NCBI RefSeq assembly: GCF_025755255.1
Contig: NZ_JALIEB010000001.1
Coordinates: forward strand, 124,001-188,000
From: Roseobacter sinensis
GTDB taxonomy: Bacteria > Pseudomonadota > Alphaproteobacteria > Rhodobacterales > Rhodobacteraceae
DNA: 64,000 nt
Direction: 5' to 3'
Under the pieces are notes generated by a model that was not told the origin of the DNA, ran no database searches, and saw only the letters and a list, made by a program, of their open reading frames with translations. This document shows positions 29,601 to 39,413 of this stretch, piece after piece (the first letter of the stretch is position 1; every line of letters starts with the position of its first letter). Both the position numbers and the translations under genes were made by a program.

Positions 29601-30362
29601 ATGAGCGATCCGATCTATGCCATTGGCGACGTACACGGGCGGCTGGACGAGCTGCAACGTGTCCTGGCGCTCATCGAGACCGATGGCGGACCGGATGCGC
29701 AGGTTGTGCTGCTGGGCGATTACATCGATCGCGGCCCGGACAGCCGGGGCGTTGTGCAATTCCTGGTCGATGCGCAGCGGGCGGGGCGCAACTGGATCAC
29801 GCTCAAGGGCAACCACGACCGTTATCTCACGCGGTTTCTCGACGACATGGCCGTTTCAGACCCGGCTGTTCCGGCCGGGCTGACGTGGTTCAACCCGCGC
29901 CTCGGCGGGGACAAGACGATGGCCTCTTACGGGGTAGACGCTTCTGAAACCTCCCCGTTAGAGCCTGTTCTTGACGCTGCCCGCAACGCCGTGCCGCAAG
30001 CGCATCGCGACTTTCTTGCCGACCTGCCGGTGATACATGTCACGGACGATCTGGTCTTCGCGCATGCGGGCATCCGCCCCGGCGTGCCTCTGGACCAGCA
30101 GGTCGAGGACGATCTCATCTGGATCCGCCGGGATTTCATCGACGACAGGACCGATCACGGCCGCCTTGTGGTGCATGGCCACACCTCCGTCGATTGGCCC
30201 GAGCACGCTGGCAACCGGGTCAACCTCGACGGCGGTGCAGGCTTCTTCCGGCCGCTGCACGCCGCCGTTTTCGAAGGACGGCAGGGTTGGCTGCTGTCCG
30301 AGCGGGGCCGGCAGGAGATCCCCAAGGTCCCCACTGCCCGCAGACGCTGGCCTTTCGGCTAG
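29601..30362 (+). CDS. Metallophosphoesterase, serine/threonine phosphatase-like
   Basis: PPP-type metallophosphatase (253 aa). Metal-binding motifs are GDVHG (residues about 9-13), GDYIDRG, GNHD and the later VHGH; these form the binuclear metal site of bacterial Ser/Thr phosphatases and ApaH-like enzymes. ATG at 29601 follows GGAGG. Substrate could be a phosphoprotein or dinucleoside polyphosphate. It overlaps convergently by 4 nt with tdh. Confidence 0.88.
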   Translation: MSDPIYAIGDVHGRLDELQRVLALIETDGGPDAQVVLLGDYIDRGPDSRGVVQFLVDAQRAGRNWITLKGNHDRYLTRFLDDMAVSDPAVPAGLTWFNPRLGGDKTMASYGVDASETSPLEPVLDAARNAVPQAHRDFLADLPVIHVTDDLVFAHAGIRPGVPLDQQVEDDLIWIRRDFIDDRTDHGRLVVHGHTSVDWPEHAGNRVNLDGGAGFFRPLHAAVFEGRQGWLLSERGRQEIPKVPTARRRWPFG

Positions 30363-31402
30363 GCCCCCGTCCAGTCGAGCACCACCTTGCCCGACCGGCC
30401 CGAGCGCATGGCCGCAAACCCCGCCTCGAAGTCATCGATCTCAAAGCGATGGGTAATCACCCGACTCACATCCAGCCCGTTCTGCAGCATCGCGATCATC
30501 TTGTACCAGGTCTCGAAGATCTCGCGCCCGTAGACCCCCTTGATGGTGATCGCCTTGAAGACGATCCGGCTCCAATCGACCGGGCTCTTGCCCGGCGGGA
30601 TGCCCAGCATCGCGATGCGCCCGCCCATGGTCATCGCCTCCACCATCTGGTCGAGCGCGGCCTGATTGCCCGACATCTCCAGACCCACATCGAAGCCCTG
30701 CTTCATCTTCAGATCAGCGACGGTCTCGGCCAGATCGGCCTCGGCCACGTTCACGGGCACGACATCGGCCACCGCGGCGGCCAGCGCCAGCCGGTCTGCG
30801 TTCACATCCGTGATCACCACATGCCGCGCGCCCACATGCCGCGCCACCGCCGCGGCCATGATCCCGATGGGCCCGGCCCCGGTGATCAGCACATCCTCCC
30901 CCACCAGATCGAAGCTCAACGCCGTATGCACCGCATTGCCCAACGGGTCGAGAATGGCGCCGATGTCGTCGGAAATCTCATCCGGCAGGGGCACCACGTT
31001 GAAGGCGGGCAGCCGCAGATACTGGGCGAAAGCCCCCTGCTCGTTCACGCCGATGCCGCGCGTCGCGGGATCGAGGTGAAACTTCCCCGCCCGGCTCTGC
31101 CGCGAGGTCTTGCCAATGAGATGCCCCTCGCCCGAGCAGCGCTGGCCGATGGCCAGATCCTCCACATTGGCGCCGATCTCGACGATCTCGCCCGCGAACT
31201 CATGCCCGGTGATCAGCCCCACCGGCACGGTCTTTGCCGCCCAGTCGTCCCAGTTCCAGATATGCACGTCCGTCCCGCAAATACCGGTCTTCTTCACCCG
31301 GATCAGCACGTCATCCGGCCCGATCTCGGGCACCGGGGCACGGGTCATCCACAGCCCCTCGCGCGGGTGCAGCTTGGCCAGTGCTTTCATTTCATTGGTC
31401 AC
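30359..31402 (-). CDS. tdh: L-threonine 3-dehydrogenase
   Basis: Zn/NAD-dependent medium-chain dehydrogenase (347 aa from GTG; ATG at 31390 would give 343) that oxidises threonine to 2-amino-3-ketobutyrate. Typical features are [17 protein letters not shown] (catalytic-zinc Cys), [12 protein letters not shown], and the Rossmann motif [13 protein letters not shown]. The GTG overlaps the kbl stop (GTGA) with a GGGTGA sequence just before, so I chose it, but the ATG four codons on is a real alternative. It is the second gene of kbl-tdh. Confidence 0.96.
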   Translation of the reverse strand: MTNEMKALAKLHPREGLWMTRAPVPEIGPDDVLIRVKKTGICGTDVHIWNWDDWAAKTVPVGLITGHEFAGEIVEIGANVEDLAIGQRCSGEGHLIGKTSRQSRAGKFHLDPATRGIGVNEQGAFAQYLRLPAFNVVPLPDEISDDIGAILDPLGNAVHTALSFDLVGEDVLITGAGPIGIMAAAVARHVGARHVVITDVNADRLALAAAVADVVPVNVAEADLAETVADLKMKQGFDVGLEMSGNQAALDQMVEAMTMGGRIAMLGIPPGKSPVDWSRIVFKAITIKGVYGREIFETWYKMIAMLQNGLDVSRVITHRFEIDDFEAGFAAMRSGRSGKVVLDWTGA

Positions 31403-32586
31403 GTGATCACCCCGCAGGCCTTGCCCGCCACCTCAAAGGCGCCAAGCGCCCGGTCCAGCTCGTCCCGCGTCAGGGCCGCATTCATCTGGGTGCGGATCCG
31501 CGCCTGCCCGCGCGGCACCACCGGAAAGAAAAACCCCGAGACATAGACGCCCTCGTCAAAGAGCCGCGCCGCCATGTCCTGCGCCAGCTGCGCCTCGCCC
31601 AGCATCACCGGCACGATCGGATGCTCCCCCGGCAGAAGGTCAAACCCCAGCGCCTCCAGCCCCGCCCGCCAATATGCCGCATTCTCGAAAAGGCGGGTCC
31701 GCAACGCGTCGCCCTGCTCCACCAGCTCCAGCGCCTTGAGACCCGCCGCGACAATGCTAGGCGGCAGCGAGTTGGAAAAGAGATAAGGCCGCGCGCGCTG
31801 GCGTAACAGATCGATCACCACTTGCGGCCCCGCGATGTAGCCACCGATGGCCCCGCCCAGGGCCTTGCCCAGCGTGCCGGTCAGGATATCCACCTTGACG
31901 CCCGCGTGGGCCGGGGTGCCGGCGCCTTTCGGCCCCATGAAACCGGTGGCGTGGCAATCGTCCACCATGACCATGGCATCGTATCTCTCCGCTAGCGCCT
32001 TGATCTCGGGCAGCTTCGCCAGATACCCGTCCATGCTGAAGACCCCATCGGTGGCGATCAGGATGAACCGCGCGCCCTCGTCGCGCGCCAGCTGCAACTG
32101 CCCTTCCAGATCGGTCATGTCGGAATTGGCATAGCGGTACCGCTTCGCCTTGCAGAGCCGGATGCCATCGATGATCGACGCGTGGTTCAGCGCGTCCGAG
32201 ACCACCGCATCCTCCGGGCCCAAAAGCGGTTCGAAGAGCCCGCCATTGGCATCGAAACAGGCGGCGAAGAGGATTGCATCGTCCATACCGAGAAACGCGG
32301 CCAGCCGCTGTTCCAACGCGCGGTGGATATCCTGCGTGCCGCAGATGAACCGCACCGATGCCATGCCGAAGCCCTTCGGCCCCATCGCGCCCGCCGCCGC
32401 CGCGATCAGCTCGGGATGATTGGCAAGGCCCAGATAGTTGTTGGCGCAGAGGTTGATGACCGTCCGGTCGCCCACCGTGATCTCGCCCCCCTGCGGCGAG
32501 GTGATCAGCCGCTCGTGCTTCATCATCCCGTCCGCCGCGATCTGCTCCAGCGTTGCGGCGATATGGTCGAGATAGGCTTGCGTCAT
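31399..32586 (-). CDS. kbl: Glycine C-acetyltransferase (2-amino-3-ketobutyrate CoA ligase)
   Basis: PLP enzyme (395 aa) that cleaves 2-amino-3-ketobutyrate with CoA to glycine and acetyl-CoA, completing threonine catabolism after Tdh. Motifs: [20 protein letters not shown] (cofactor binding), and the PLP-lysine in [16 protein letters not shown]. coli Kbl is nearly identical in layout. First gene of kbl-tdh, with a palindrome-rich control region of 108 nt between it and the XRE-cupin regulator on the same strand. Confidence 0.97.
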   Translation of the reverse strand: MTQAYLDHIAATLEQIAADGMMKHERLITSPQGGEITVGDRTVINLCANNYLGLANHPELIAAAAGAMGPKGFGMASVRFICGTQDIHRALEQRLAAFLGMDDAILFAACFDANGGLFEPLLGPEDAVVSDALNHASIIDGIRLCKAKRYRYANSDMTDLEGQLQLARDEGARFILIATDGVFSMDGYLAKLPEIKALAERYDAMVMVDDCHATGFMGPKGAGTPAHAGVKVDILTGTLGKALGGAIGGYIAGPQVVIDLLRQRARPYLFSNSLPPSIVAAGLKALELVEQGDALRTRLFENAAYWRAGLEALGFDLLPGEHPIVPVMLGEAQLAQDMAARLFDEGVYVSGFFFPVVPRGQARIRTQMNAALTRDELDRALGAFEVAGKACGVIT

Positions 32587-32630
32587 GTCGGGGCTCCTCT
32601 GTTGATCCCGCCTCTAGCATATCGGTCGCG

Positions 32631-32689
32631 ATTCCGAAATAGCGGAATTACAGCATTACGGAAATTTTCCGTGATGGCGGATATCCGCC
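32631..32689. promoter_or_regulatory. Three tandem palindromes upstream of kbl-tdh
   Basis: ATTCCG(N6)CGGAAT at 32631-32648, ACGGAAATTTTCCGT at 32658-32672, and GGCGGATATCCGCC at 32676-32689. All contain CGGA/TCCG half-sites. A TTGACA (complement of 32693-32698) lies just upstream on the kbl strand, with the 14-bp palindrome in the following spacer; no clear -10 is seen. Likely operator cluster for the adjacent XRE-cupin regulator. Confidence 0.6.
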
Positions 32690-32694
32690 CTATG

Positions 32695-33258
32695 TCAAGC
32701 GTCCTGCACCACCAGGAAGGCGCGCACTGCCCCCTGCGCCGCGATCCGGTGCGGCACGTCCGCGGCATAGCGCGCCGTGTCGCCCGCCTGCAGCACCTGC
32801 CTCTCCTCGCCGCTGGTCACCTCCAGCGCGCCGTCGATCACCGTGAGGTGCTCGCGCGCGCCGCGGGTGTGCGGCTGGCTGTCGAGCATCCCGCCTTCGG
32901 CGATGACCAGTTCATAGACCTCGTGCCGCCCCGCCTCCTCGGGCGGCGACAGGATGCGAATGCGGCAGCCCGATCCGAGGTTGTCGATGGTCGGCACCGC
33001 GCCGGCGCGCAGCACCTCGATCCGGGCGGCCTCCGGCGCGCCGTCGAGCAACCCCGCGAAATCCACCTGCAGCGCACGAGTGAGATTCCACAAGGTGGCG
33101 ATGGTCGGGCTCGACTCACCGCGTTCGATCTGGCTCACCATCGAGCGCGACACGCCCGAGAGCTTCGCCACCGCATCGAGCGACAGCCCCTGCGTGCGCC
33201 GCGCCTCCTTCAGGCGGGCGGGCAGTTGCGTCAGGATAGCGTCGGCGTTCTCCGTCAT
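32695..33258 (-). CDS. XRE-family regulator with C-terminal cupin domain
   Basis: A 187-residue one-component regulator. HTH: LKEARRTQGLSLDAVAKLSG plus VSRSMVSQIERGESSPTIATL (the latter a family hallmark). The C-terminal cupin sensor has the conserved HTRGAREHLTVIDGALEV pattern, with an early His but no complete set of metal ligands. It begins MTENADAILTQLPARL; start at 33258 has no strong ribosome site. Relatives control amino-acid or polyamine catabolism genes. It ends 108 nt before kbl, across the operator cluster. Confidence 0.88.
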   Translation of the reverse strand: MTENADAILTQLPARLKEARRTQGLSLDAVAKLSGVSRSMVSQIERGESSPTIATLWNLTRALQVDFAGLLDGAPEAARIEVLRAGAVPTIDNLGSGCRIRILSPPEEAGRHEVYELVIAEGGMLDSQPHTRGAREHLTVIDGALEVTSGEERQVLQAGDTARYAADVPHRIAAQGAVRAFLVVQDA

Positions 33259-33452
33259 GACGGAGAGTGGGCCGGGGCGGCGCGGATTTGTCAATGACCA
33301 ACTGTGACCGGACCGTGCGCCGCGCACCGACGTAGTACCGACGTGATACCGACAGGCGACCGACGGGGGATTTCGGCGGCCGTCACGTCAGGGCTGACAA
33401 GTCGGGCACGGCTGCGCATACTCGTCCCGACATCCCATAATGGAGAGCTTGC

Positions 33453-34631
33453 ATGACCCGTGACATCGTGATTCTGGACGGTGCGCGCACCGCCATCGGC
33501 ACCTTCGGCGGCGCGCTCGCCGGTACCCCGCCCATCGATCTCGGAACGGCGGCAGCCAAGGCCGCGCTCGGGCGGGCCGGCGTCGACGGCGCGCAGATCG
33601 GCCATGTCGCCTTCGGCCATGTGATCAACACCGAACCGCGCGACATGTACCTCTCCCGCGTGGCCGCCATGCAGGCCGGCGTGCCTGACACGGTGCCGGC
33701 GATGAACGTCAACCGGCTCTGTGGCTCGGGCGTCCAAGCCATTGTTTCCGTCATGCAATCTCTGGCGTTGGGGGATGCCGAGTTCGGCCTCGCCGGTGGC
33801 GCCGAGAACATGTCGCGCTCCCCCTTTATCGTGCCCGAGCAGCGCTGGGGTGCGAAGATGGGCGACATCCGCGCACTCGATATGATGCTGGGCGCGCTGA
33901 ACTGCCCCTTCGGCACCGGCCACATGGGGGTGACAGCCGAGAATGTGGCCGCCGAACACCAGATCAGCCGCGCAGATCAGGACGCCTTCGCGCTGCAAAG
34001 CCAGACTCGCGCCGCTGCCGCCATCGAGGCGGGCCATTTCGCCAGCCAGATCGCCCCTGTCGAGGTCCGCGTGAAACGCGACATGGTACCCTTCGAGGTC
34101 GACGAACACCCCAAGGCCACCACCCTCGACGCGCTCGCCGGGCTGCGGCCCGTGTTCCAGAAGGACGGCAGCGTCACGGCCGGGAATGCAAGCGGCATCA
34201 ACGATGGCGCCGGTGCCGTGGTGCTCGCGACCGCCGAGGCGGCCGAGGCTGCGGGACTGAAACCCAAGGCCCGGATCCTCGGTTACGCCCACGCCGGCGT
34301 GCGCCCCGAGGTGATGGGCATCGGCCCAGTGCCGGCGGTGCAGACGCTGCTCGAGAAAACCGGTCTGTCGGCGGACGATTTCGACGTCATCGAAAGCAAC
34401 GAGGCCTTCGCGGCGCAGGCGCTTGCCGTGAGCAAAAGCCTGGGCTTTGACGCAGCGAAGGTGAATCCCAACGGCGGGGCGATCGCGCTGGGTCATCCGG
34501 TCGGCGCGACCGGAGCGATCATCACCGTAAAGGCGCTTTACGAGTTGGAGCGTACCCAGGGCTCAAAAGCGCTGATCACCATGTGCATCGGCGGCGGGCA
34601 GGGCATCGCACTGGCCATCGAGCGCATGTGA
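33453..34631 (+). CDS. Acetyl-CoA acyltransferase / beta-ketothiolase (BktB-like)
   Basis: Biosynthetic/degradative thiolase (392 aa). The nucleophilic cysteine is C90 in NRLCGSGVQAIVS; the C-terminal active-site motifs are GGAIALGHPVGATGA (His) and MCIGGGQGIA (Cys). Family: broad-specificity BktB-type thiolases, which act on ketoacyl-CoA of C4 and longer. ATG follows GGAGAGCTTGC. Not in an operon with visible beta-oxidation partners, so its role could be in polyhydroxyalkanoate, ketone or fatty-acid metabolism. A strong terminator follows. Confidence 0.9.
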   Translation: MTRDIVILDGARTAIGTFGGALAGTPPIDLGTAAAKAALGRAGVDGAQIGHVAFGHVINTEPRDMYLSRVAAMQAGVPDTVPAMNVNRLCGSGVQAIVSVMQSLALGDAEFGLAGGAENMSRSPFIVPEQRWGAKMGDIRALDMMLGALNCPFGTGHMGVTAENVAAEHQISRADQDAFALQSQTRAAAAIEAGHFASQIAPVEVRVKRDMVPFEVDEHPKATTLDALAGLRPVFQKDGSVTAGNASGINDGAGAVVLATAEAAEAAGLKPKARILGYAHAGVRPEVMGIGPVPAVQTLLEKTGLSADDFDVIESNEAFAAQALAVSKSLGFDAAKVNPNGGAIALGHPVGATGAIITVKALYELERTQGSKALITMCIGGGQGIALAIERM

Positions 34632-34683
34632 GACCACCAGCGGGCCGCGCGCACCCTCGGCAAACGACCGGACATACGGGCCA

Positions 34684-34724
34684 GACAGGTCCGGGCGGGC
34701 TTCAGGCCGCCCGTACCTGTCTTT
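34684..34724 (+). terminator. Intrinsic terminator of the thiolase gene
   Basis: GACAGGT then CGGGCGG at the left pair with CCGCCCG then ACCTGTC on the right, with one bulge and an 8-nt loop, ending at 34721 and followed by TTT. The arms are 15 bp long; this marks the last host feature before the insertion sequence. Confidence 0.8.
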
Positions 34725-34773
34725 GTGGCCGCGCTCCGGCAGAAGTGCACGCCTTCTAAAGTATCCCTTTTGA

Positions 34774-35718
34774 TCAAGCTCTGATTTCGAGCCATTCTCG
34801 ATCTTCTTTGACGAGTGTGTTTGCGAGAATAAGGAGTTTACGCATGATGGCTGTGAGGGCGACTTTCGAGGGTTTTCCTGCGGCTTTCATGCGCTCGTAT
34901 TGGGCCTTGAGATCTGGGTTGTATTGGGTTGCGACGATGGCAGGCAGGTAGAGCGCATCGCGCAGAGGCTTTCTGCCACCCTGGATGAAGGACTTCCCCC
35001 GCCATTTGCCAGACTGTCTTGTGATCGGCGCGATGCCGGCCAGTGAAGCGACAGCCTTTTTGCGGAGGCGCCCAATCTCTGGCATCTCGACCAAGATCAT
35101 TGTCGCCGCGACTGCGCCGATGCCTTTGATGCTCTGGATCAGACGAAGTGCACGTTTGCGGGCTGGACAGGTTTCCAACTGCCTACGGATCGCTTGGTCC
35201 AGTTCAGCGATATCGGCAACCACCTGGCGCAAACGGCGACGAGTCAGCTTTGTCGTTAGCCTTTGCTGCTGCCGGTCCAGCTGGTTCCGGAGCCGCACCT
35301 TGTCTTTGATCAGTGCGGCGCGGGCGGCCTGTAACTCTCTGAGAATAGGACGGTCTTTGGCGACCGGCGCGTCAGGCTCCAACGCATGCGCTGCCCCCAT
35401 CTGCGCCAGAGCACACGCGTCAGCTCGGTCCGTCTTGGCCAACTGCCCCTTGCTCTCCGTAAAGCGGCGGGCGTGCTTTGGATTCACCTTGATCAGTGGC
35501 AAGTGGTCAGCCAATGCCGCTTCGAAGGCGCCGTGATACGGGCCTGTTGGCTCATAAACCACGCGGGCTGGCAGGTCGGGCCCGATCCAGCGGCGCAACT
35601 TCTGGAAACCAGACTTGGTATTAGAGAACTGCTCGAAAGCCCCGTCGCTCAATCGATGGCAATCGAGTTTGTCTTTGGAAATGTCTACGCCAATGCTATC
35701 GTCGATCATCTTCGTCAT
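34774..35718 (-). CDS. IS110-family transposase (DEDD recombinase)
   Basis: A 314-residue IS110-type recombinase. The DEDD tetrad is seen as D12 (IGVDISKD), E56 (VVYEPTGPY), D97 and D100 (KTDRADACALA). The C-terminal domain has a Tnp_20 segment: SIKGIGAVAATMILVEMPEI, SGKWRGKSFIQGGRKPLRDA (containing candidate catalytic Ser) and MRKLLILANTLVK. The ORF is complete, with no stop or frameshift. GC content looks lower than the flanks. The gene has about 180 nt of structured non-coding DNA upstream, as in the IS110 group where the guide RNA is 5' of the transposase. Confidence 0.95.
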   Translation of the reverse strand: MTKMIDDSIGVDISKDKLDCHRLSDGAFEQFSNTKSGFQKLRRWIGPDLPARVVYEPTGPYHGAFEAALADHLPLIKVNPKHARRFTESKGQLAKTDRADACALAQMGAAHALEPDAPVAKDRPILRELQAARAALIKDKVRLRNQLDRQQQRLTTKLTRRRLRQVVADIAELDQAIRRQLETCPARKRALRLIQSIKGIGAVAATMILVEMPEIGRLRKKAVASLAGIAPITRQSGKWRGKSFIQGGRKPLRDALYLPAIVATQYNPDLKAQYERMKAAGKPSKVALTAIMRKLLILANTLVKEDREWLEIRA

Positions 35719-35880
35719 GTCCTATGCTTGTCATCCGGGACGGCAATCCCGGGTATCCCTTCAGGCCTCATGAGAAGACGGTGTGCGATCACACTTTAGA
35801 ACGGTCCGCTACGACCAAGCACGTCCCGATCCACACACCGCCTCTGCCCGCCATAAATGGCGTGGCGAGCAGAGGCTCCA
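35719..35880 (-). ncRNA. Candidate IS110 bridge RNA region
   Basis: On the transposase strand the DNA just upstream of the ATG folds into several hairpins: GCCTCTGC/GCAGAGGC with inner CGCCA/TGGCG (35840-35876), GTGTG(CGAT)CACAC (35781-35794) and CCGGGA(N6)TCCCGG (35735-35752). IS110-group elements are known to encode a bridge RNA in this position, with loops that recognise target and donor DNA. Homology of these hairpins to known bridge RNA was not tested. Confidence 0.45.
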
Positions 35881-35963
35881 TCTTCGCATGGAGACTGACA
35901 AAGTCATAAGACAAGCAATTCGCGTTAAACTTGGATCACCTATCGCTGTCTGGTTTCAATGAA

Positions 35964-35981
35964 ATCACCGCAATAGGTGAT
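35964..35981 (-). terminator. Probable ubiB terminator
   Basis: ATCACC and GGTGAT form a 6-bp hairpin around TATTGC on the minus strand, followed by TTTCATT. It lies about 30-50 nt past the ubiB stop. An extra copy of ATCACC lies at 35935. Confidence 0.5.
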
Positions 35982-36012
35982 GCACGCTGTATCAGGCGAA
36001 CGGCGAAGCGCT

Positions 36013-37560
36013 CTAGAACAGTGTCATGTCGATCAGGATCAGCGTCGCAGCACCGCCGACACCTATCGACACCCCGAAGATCATCGCAAGGAACATGCGT
36101 TCCAGCAGTCCGCGTGGTGGGGCTGGCTCTTCCGGGTTACTCTGGCGCACAAGCGCGGTCTCGACCATGCCGGGCAGGCGCGGGCCGAAGCGGGCGACCA
36201 CCCGCGCGGTCTTGGCAAGATCCTTCAGCGCCGCCCTCGGCCCGATGGATTTGGAGATGTAGTCGGTCACCAGCGGGGCGGCAACCTGCCAGATGTTGAT
36301 CTGCGGATTGAGCGAGCGCGCCACGCCTTCGACCACCACCATGGTGCGCTGGAGCAGGATGAGCTCCGTGCGGGTTTCCATGCCGAACCGTTCGGTCACC
36401 TCGAAGAGGTAATTCAGCAGCCGCCCCATGGAAATCTTCGAGGCATCCATCCCGAAGATGGGCTCGCCCACGGCCCGCAGGGCGCGAGCGAATTCGTCTA
36501 CATCCTTGTCGGCGGGCACATAGCCCGCCTCGAAATGCACTTCGGCCACACGTTTGTAGTCCTTGCGGATGAAGCCGAAGAGGATCTCGGCATAGACCCG
36601 GCGCGTGTATTCATCAATGTGCCCCATGATGCCGAAGTCATAGGCGATGATGTCCCCATTGGGCGCGACCTTGAGGTTGCCCTGGTGCATGTCCGCGTGG
36701 AAATACCCGTCGCGTAACGCGTGGTTGAGGAAGAGCTTCAGCACCCGGTCTCCGAGGTCGATCCGGTTGTGGCCGGCTGCGTCAATGGCGGCGTTGTCGC
36801 CCATCGGGACCCCATCGGCCCAGCCGAGCGTCATCACGCGGCGGGCGGAGTATTCCCACTTCATCGGCGGAAGCTGGAAGCCGTCGTCGTTCTTCGTGTT
36901 GGCCGCGAACTCCGAGGCGGCGGAAGATTCCAGACGCAGATCCAGCTCGCCACGCACCACGCCGTCGAAGTGCTCGATCACCTCCATCGGGCGCAGGCGG
37001 CGGGAGCCGGGCGAGAAGATCTCGACCATCCGGGCAGCAAGATAGAAGGCATCCACATCCTTGCGGAAGGCTTTCTCGATGCCCGGTCGCAGGACCTTGA
37101 CCGCAACCGCCTCGCCGTTGGAGGCGAGTGTCGCTTTGTGCACCTGTGCGATGGAGGCGGCGGCAACGGGTTCGCTGAACTCCGAGAAGATCTGGTCGAC
37201 CGGGACACCCAGCTCGCGCTGCACCTCGGCCTTGGCCTCTTCGACGGAGAAGGGTGGCAACTTGTCCTGCAGGACGCGGAGCTGGATCGCGAGGTCGTCG
37301 CCCACGACATCCGGTCGGGTCGAGAGGATCTGACCGAACTTGATGTAGGCCGGACCCAGCGCCGTGAGCGCACGGGTCGCGGGTGGCATGGAGGGGTCGC
37401 CCGGATAGCCCAGCCATTTGAACGGCAGGCCCAGCGCGCGGGCGACAAACCGCAGGGCAGGCGGCGCTTCGAAGGCGTCGAGCACGAGCTTCATCGCACC
37501 CGTCCGCTCTAGCGTGGCGCCTGTGCGGATCAGCCGCCAGATATTGTGCGGGCCACGCAT
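36013..37560 (-). CDS. ubiB: Ubiquinone biosynthesis protein kinase-like UbiB
   Basis: Atypical kinase/ATPase-like protein (515 aa) needed for ubiquinone (coenzyme Q) synthesis. Characteristic KxGQ-like N-terminal motif AYIKFGQILSTRPDVVGDD, the A-rich loop PVAAASIAQVHKA, and the YFHADMHQGNL and DFGIMGHID motifs. The C-terminus ends in two transmembrane helices (MIFGVSIGVGGAATLILIDM region). Ribosome site weak. It follows ubiE by 97 nt, including a REP-like element, on the same strand. Confidence 0.96.
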   Translation of the reverse strand: MRGPHNIWRLIRTGATLERTGAMKLVLDAFEAPPALRFVARALGLPFKWLGYPGDPSMPPATRALTALGPAYIKFGQILSTRPDVVGDDLAIQLRVLQDKLPPFSVEEAKAEVQRELGVPVDQIFSEFSEPVAAASIAQVHKATLASNGEAVAVKVLRPGIEKAFRKDVDAFYLAARMVEIFSPGSRRLRPMEVIEHFDGVVRGELDLRLESSAASEFAANTKNDDGFQLPPMKWEYSARRVMTLGWADGVPMGDNAAIDAAGHNRIDLGDRVLKLFLNHALRDGYFHADMHQGNLKVAPNGDIIAYDFGIMGHIDEYTRRVYAEILFGFIRKDYKRVAEVHFEAGYVPADKDVDEFARALRAVGEPIFGMDASKISMGRLLNYLFEVTERFGMETRTELILLQRTMVVVEGVARSLNPQINIWQVAAPLVTDYISKSIGPRAALKDLAKTARVVARFGPRLPGMVETALVRQSNPEEPAPPRGLLERMFLAMIFGVSIGVGGAATLILIDMTLF

Positions 37561-37619
37561 GCTTCAGACGGCCTTTTTGGGGCTCTGCCCCGCGTCGGGC
37601 CGCAAGCGGCCCGCGCCCC

Positions 37620-37644
37620 CCGGGATATTTTGAGCCAGAAGAAG
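37620..37644 (+). repeat. Short intergenic repeat, copy 1 (GGATATTTT...GCCA...AGAAG)
   Basis: CCGGGATATTTTGAGCCAG followed by AAGAAG lies between ubiE and ubiB, on the plus strand. A related copy is at 44495. I recall similar sequences as frequent intergenic elements in Rhodobacteraceae genomes, but have not checked this. Confidence 0.5.
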
Positions 37645-37658
37645 CGGCACTCGGGCGC

Positions 37659-38411
37659 TCACAATTTCCATCCGGAGTGCAGGCAGGCCACGCCCATGGT
37701 CAGGTTGCGGTACTTGGCTTGTTCGAAGCCGGCGGCCCGGACCATCGCGAGGAAGGTTTCCTGGTCCGGGAAGTTGCGGATGGATTCCACCAGATACTGG
37801 TAGCTGTCGCGATCGTTGGCGATCACCTGGCCCAAACGCGGGATCACATTGAAACTGTAAAGGTCATAGGCCCTTTGAAGCGCAGGGTTCGGCAGCTGGC
37901 TGAACTCCAGCACCATGAGCCGACCACCCGGTTTCAGCACACGGTAAGCCTCGGCCAGCGCATATTCGGGGCGGGTCACATTTCTTATGCCAAAGGAAAT
38001 GGTGTAGACGTCGAAGCTGTTGTCCTCGAAAGGCAACGCCATCGCGTCGCCCACGACCCAGTCGAGGCTGTCCTGCATTTGTGCGGCTTCGGCGCGTTTG
38101 CGGCCCTCGACCAGCATGGGCTCAGTCAGGTCCAGCACCGTGGCGTGGCCGGAGCCCGCGCGCTTCAGGAACCGAAAGGAAATGTCTCCCGTGCCGCCCG
38201 CCACGTCGAGCAGCTTTTGCCCCGGGCGCGGGGCCAACCAGTCCATCATCGCGTCTTTCCACAAGCGGTGGATGCCACCCGACATCACGTCGTTCATGAT
38301 ATCGTATTTGCTGGCAACGGAGGAGAAGACCCCCCGCACCCGCCCGGCTTTTTCGGCCTCGGGCACGGTCTCGTAGCCGAAGTGGGTGGTTTTATCGGTC
38401 TCGTCGCTCAT
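37659..38411 (-). CDS. ubiE: Demethylmenaquinone/2-methoxy-6-polyprenyl-1,4-benzoquinol methylase
   Basis: SAM-dependent C-methyltransferase (250 aa) of ubiquinone synthesis. Motif I is [16 protein letters not shown]; the family signature [26 protein letters not shown] is present, and the N-terminal [25 protein letters not shown] marks UbiE. It diverges from mutM with an 87-nt gap. Same-strand ubiB follows. Confidence 0.97.
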   Translation of the reverse strand: MSDETDKTTHFGYETVPEAEKAGRVRGVFSSVASKYDIMNDVMSGGIHRLWKDAMMDWLAPRPGQKLLDVAGGTGDISFRFLKRAGSGHATVLDLTEPMLVEGRKRAEAAQMQDSLDWVVGDAMALPFEDNSFDVYTISFGIRNVTRPEYALAEAYRVLKPGGRLMVLEFSQLPNPALQRAYDLYSFNVIPRLGQVIANDRDSYQYLVESIRNFPDQETFLAMVRAAGFEQAKYRNLTMGVACLHSGWKL

Positions 38412-38498
38412 GGGGTCTTGTGGTCCTCGCCGCTTCGCCTTTTGTTATAGGCTTCATGGGCAGATGCACAATGCGGCCCGATTGTCGCGGGGAGAGCC

Positions 38499-39350
38499 GT
38501 GCCAGAATTGCCAGAGGTCGAAACCGTGCGCCGCGGGCTGGAGCCTGCTATGGCTGGCGCGGTGATTGCGCAGGCGGATGTGAACCGGCCCGATCTGCGC
38601 TGGCCGTTTCCCGACGCCATGGCGGCGCGGCTGACCGGGTGCCGTGTGGAACGGTTACGGCGGCGGTCGAAATACATCCTCGCCGATTTGAGCTCGGGCG
38701 AGACGCTGCTCATTCATCTGGGCATGTCGGGGCGGATGATGGTCTCCGGCGATCCGCTCGGCCACTTCGTGCATGACCACCCTGCCCCGGAAAAGCATGA
38801 CCATGTGGTCTTCCATATGGAGAACGGCGCGCGCATCACGTTCAACGACCCGCGGCGGTTTGGTGCGATGGACCTGATGCAGACCGCAACAGCAGCGGAG
38901 CACAAGCTGCTCGCCGCGCTGGGGCCCGAGCCCTTGGCCAATGAGTTCCACGAGGATCACCTGATTGCAGCCTTCAAGGGCAAGATGACACCGGTGAAAT
39001 CAGCCCTGCTCGACCAGAGGATTGTTGCCGGATTGGGGAATATCTATGTCTGCGAGGCGCTCTACCGCGCAAAAATCAGGCCGACGCGGAAGGCCGGGCG
39101 GATTTCCGCGGCGCGCGTCGCGGCGCTGGTGCCGATCATCCGTGCCGTCCTGGCAGAGGCCATCGAAGCGGGCGGCTCATCGCTGCGTGATTTCCGCCAA
39201 GCCGATGGCGAGCTTGGATATTTCCAGCACCGATTTGACGTCTATGGCCGCGAGGGCCGGCCGTGCCGCACCCCGGACTGCCCCGGCATGATCCGGCGAA
39301 TCGTGCAATCGGGTCGCTCATCTTTCTTCTGCGCGCAATGCCAAAGATAG
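38499..39350 (+). CDS. mutM: Formamidopyrimidine-DNA glycosylase
   Basis: Base-excision repair enzyme (283 aa) that removes 8-oxoguanine and formamidopyrimidines. After the GTG start, PELPEVE gives the catalytic Pro2 and Glu3; the zinc finger [18 protein letters not shown] then CAQC at the C-terminus is complete (four Cys). A conserved Lys in RSKYILAD is present. GGGGAG precedes GTG. Adjacent divergent ubiE is a common alphaproteobacterial arrangement. Confidence 0.97.
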   Translation: MPELPEVETVRRGLEPAMAGAVIAQADVNRPDLRWPFPDAMAARLTGCRVERLRRRSKYILADLSSGETLLIHLGMSGRMMVSGDPLGHFVHDHPAPEKHDHVVFHMENGARITFNDPRRFGAMDLMQTATAAEHKLLAALGPEPLANEFHEDHLIAAFKGKMTPVKSALLDQRIVAGLGNIYVCEALYRAKIRPTRKAGRISAARVAALVPIIRAVLAEAIEAGGSSLRDFRQADGELGYFQHRFDVYGREGRPCRTPDCPGMIRRIVQSGRSSFFCAQCQR

Positions 39351-39413
39351 CTTGAACCTCGCCAATGCTTGGTATTGAGTCGAAGTCTCAGTCACCAAAC
39401 GAGAGCTTTGCGG

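Larger units (their letters stand above)
34760..35900 (-). mobile_element. IS110-family insertion sequence (boundaries approximate)
   Basis: The element holds the DEDD transposase and a hairpin-rich non-coding 5' end. It lacks terminal inverted repeats, as is usual for the family, so ends cannot be fixed from one sequence. I place the left end just past the transposase stop, near 34760, and the right end past the large hairpin ending at 35876. A 9-nt match GTATCCCTT at 34761 and 35753 was considered but probably is not the boundary. It sits between the thiolase terminator and the ubiB 3' end, so no gene is interrupted. Confidence 0.7.

Noticed and set aside
34761-35761. 9-nt direct repeat GTATCCCTT as the ends of the IS
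   Set aside because: It would leave only about 35 nt upstream of the transposase, too little for the IS110 non-coding end; the match is short.
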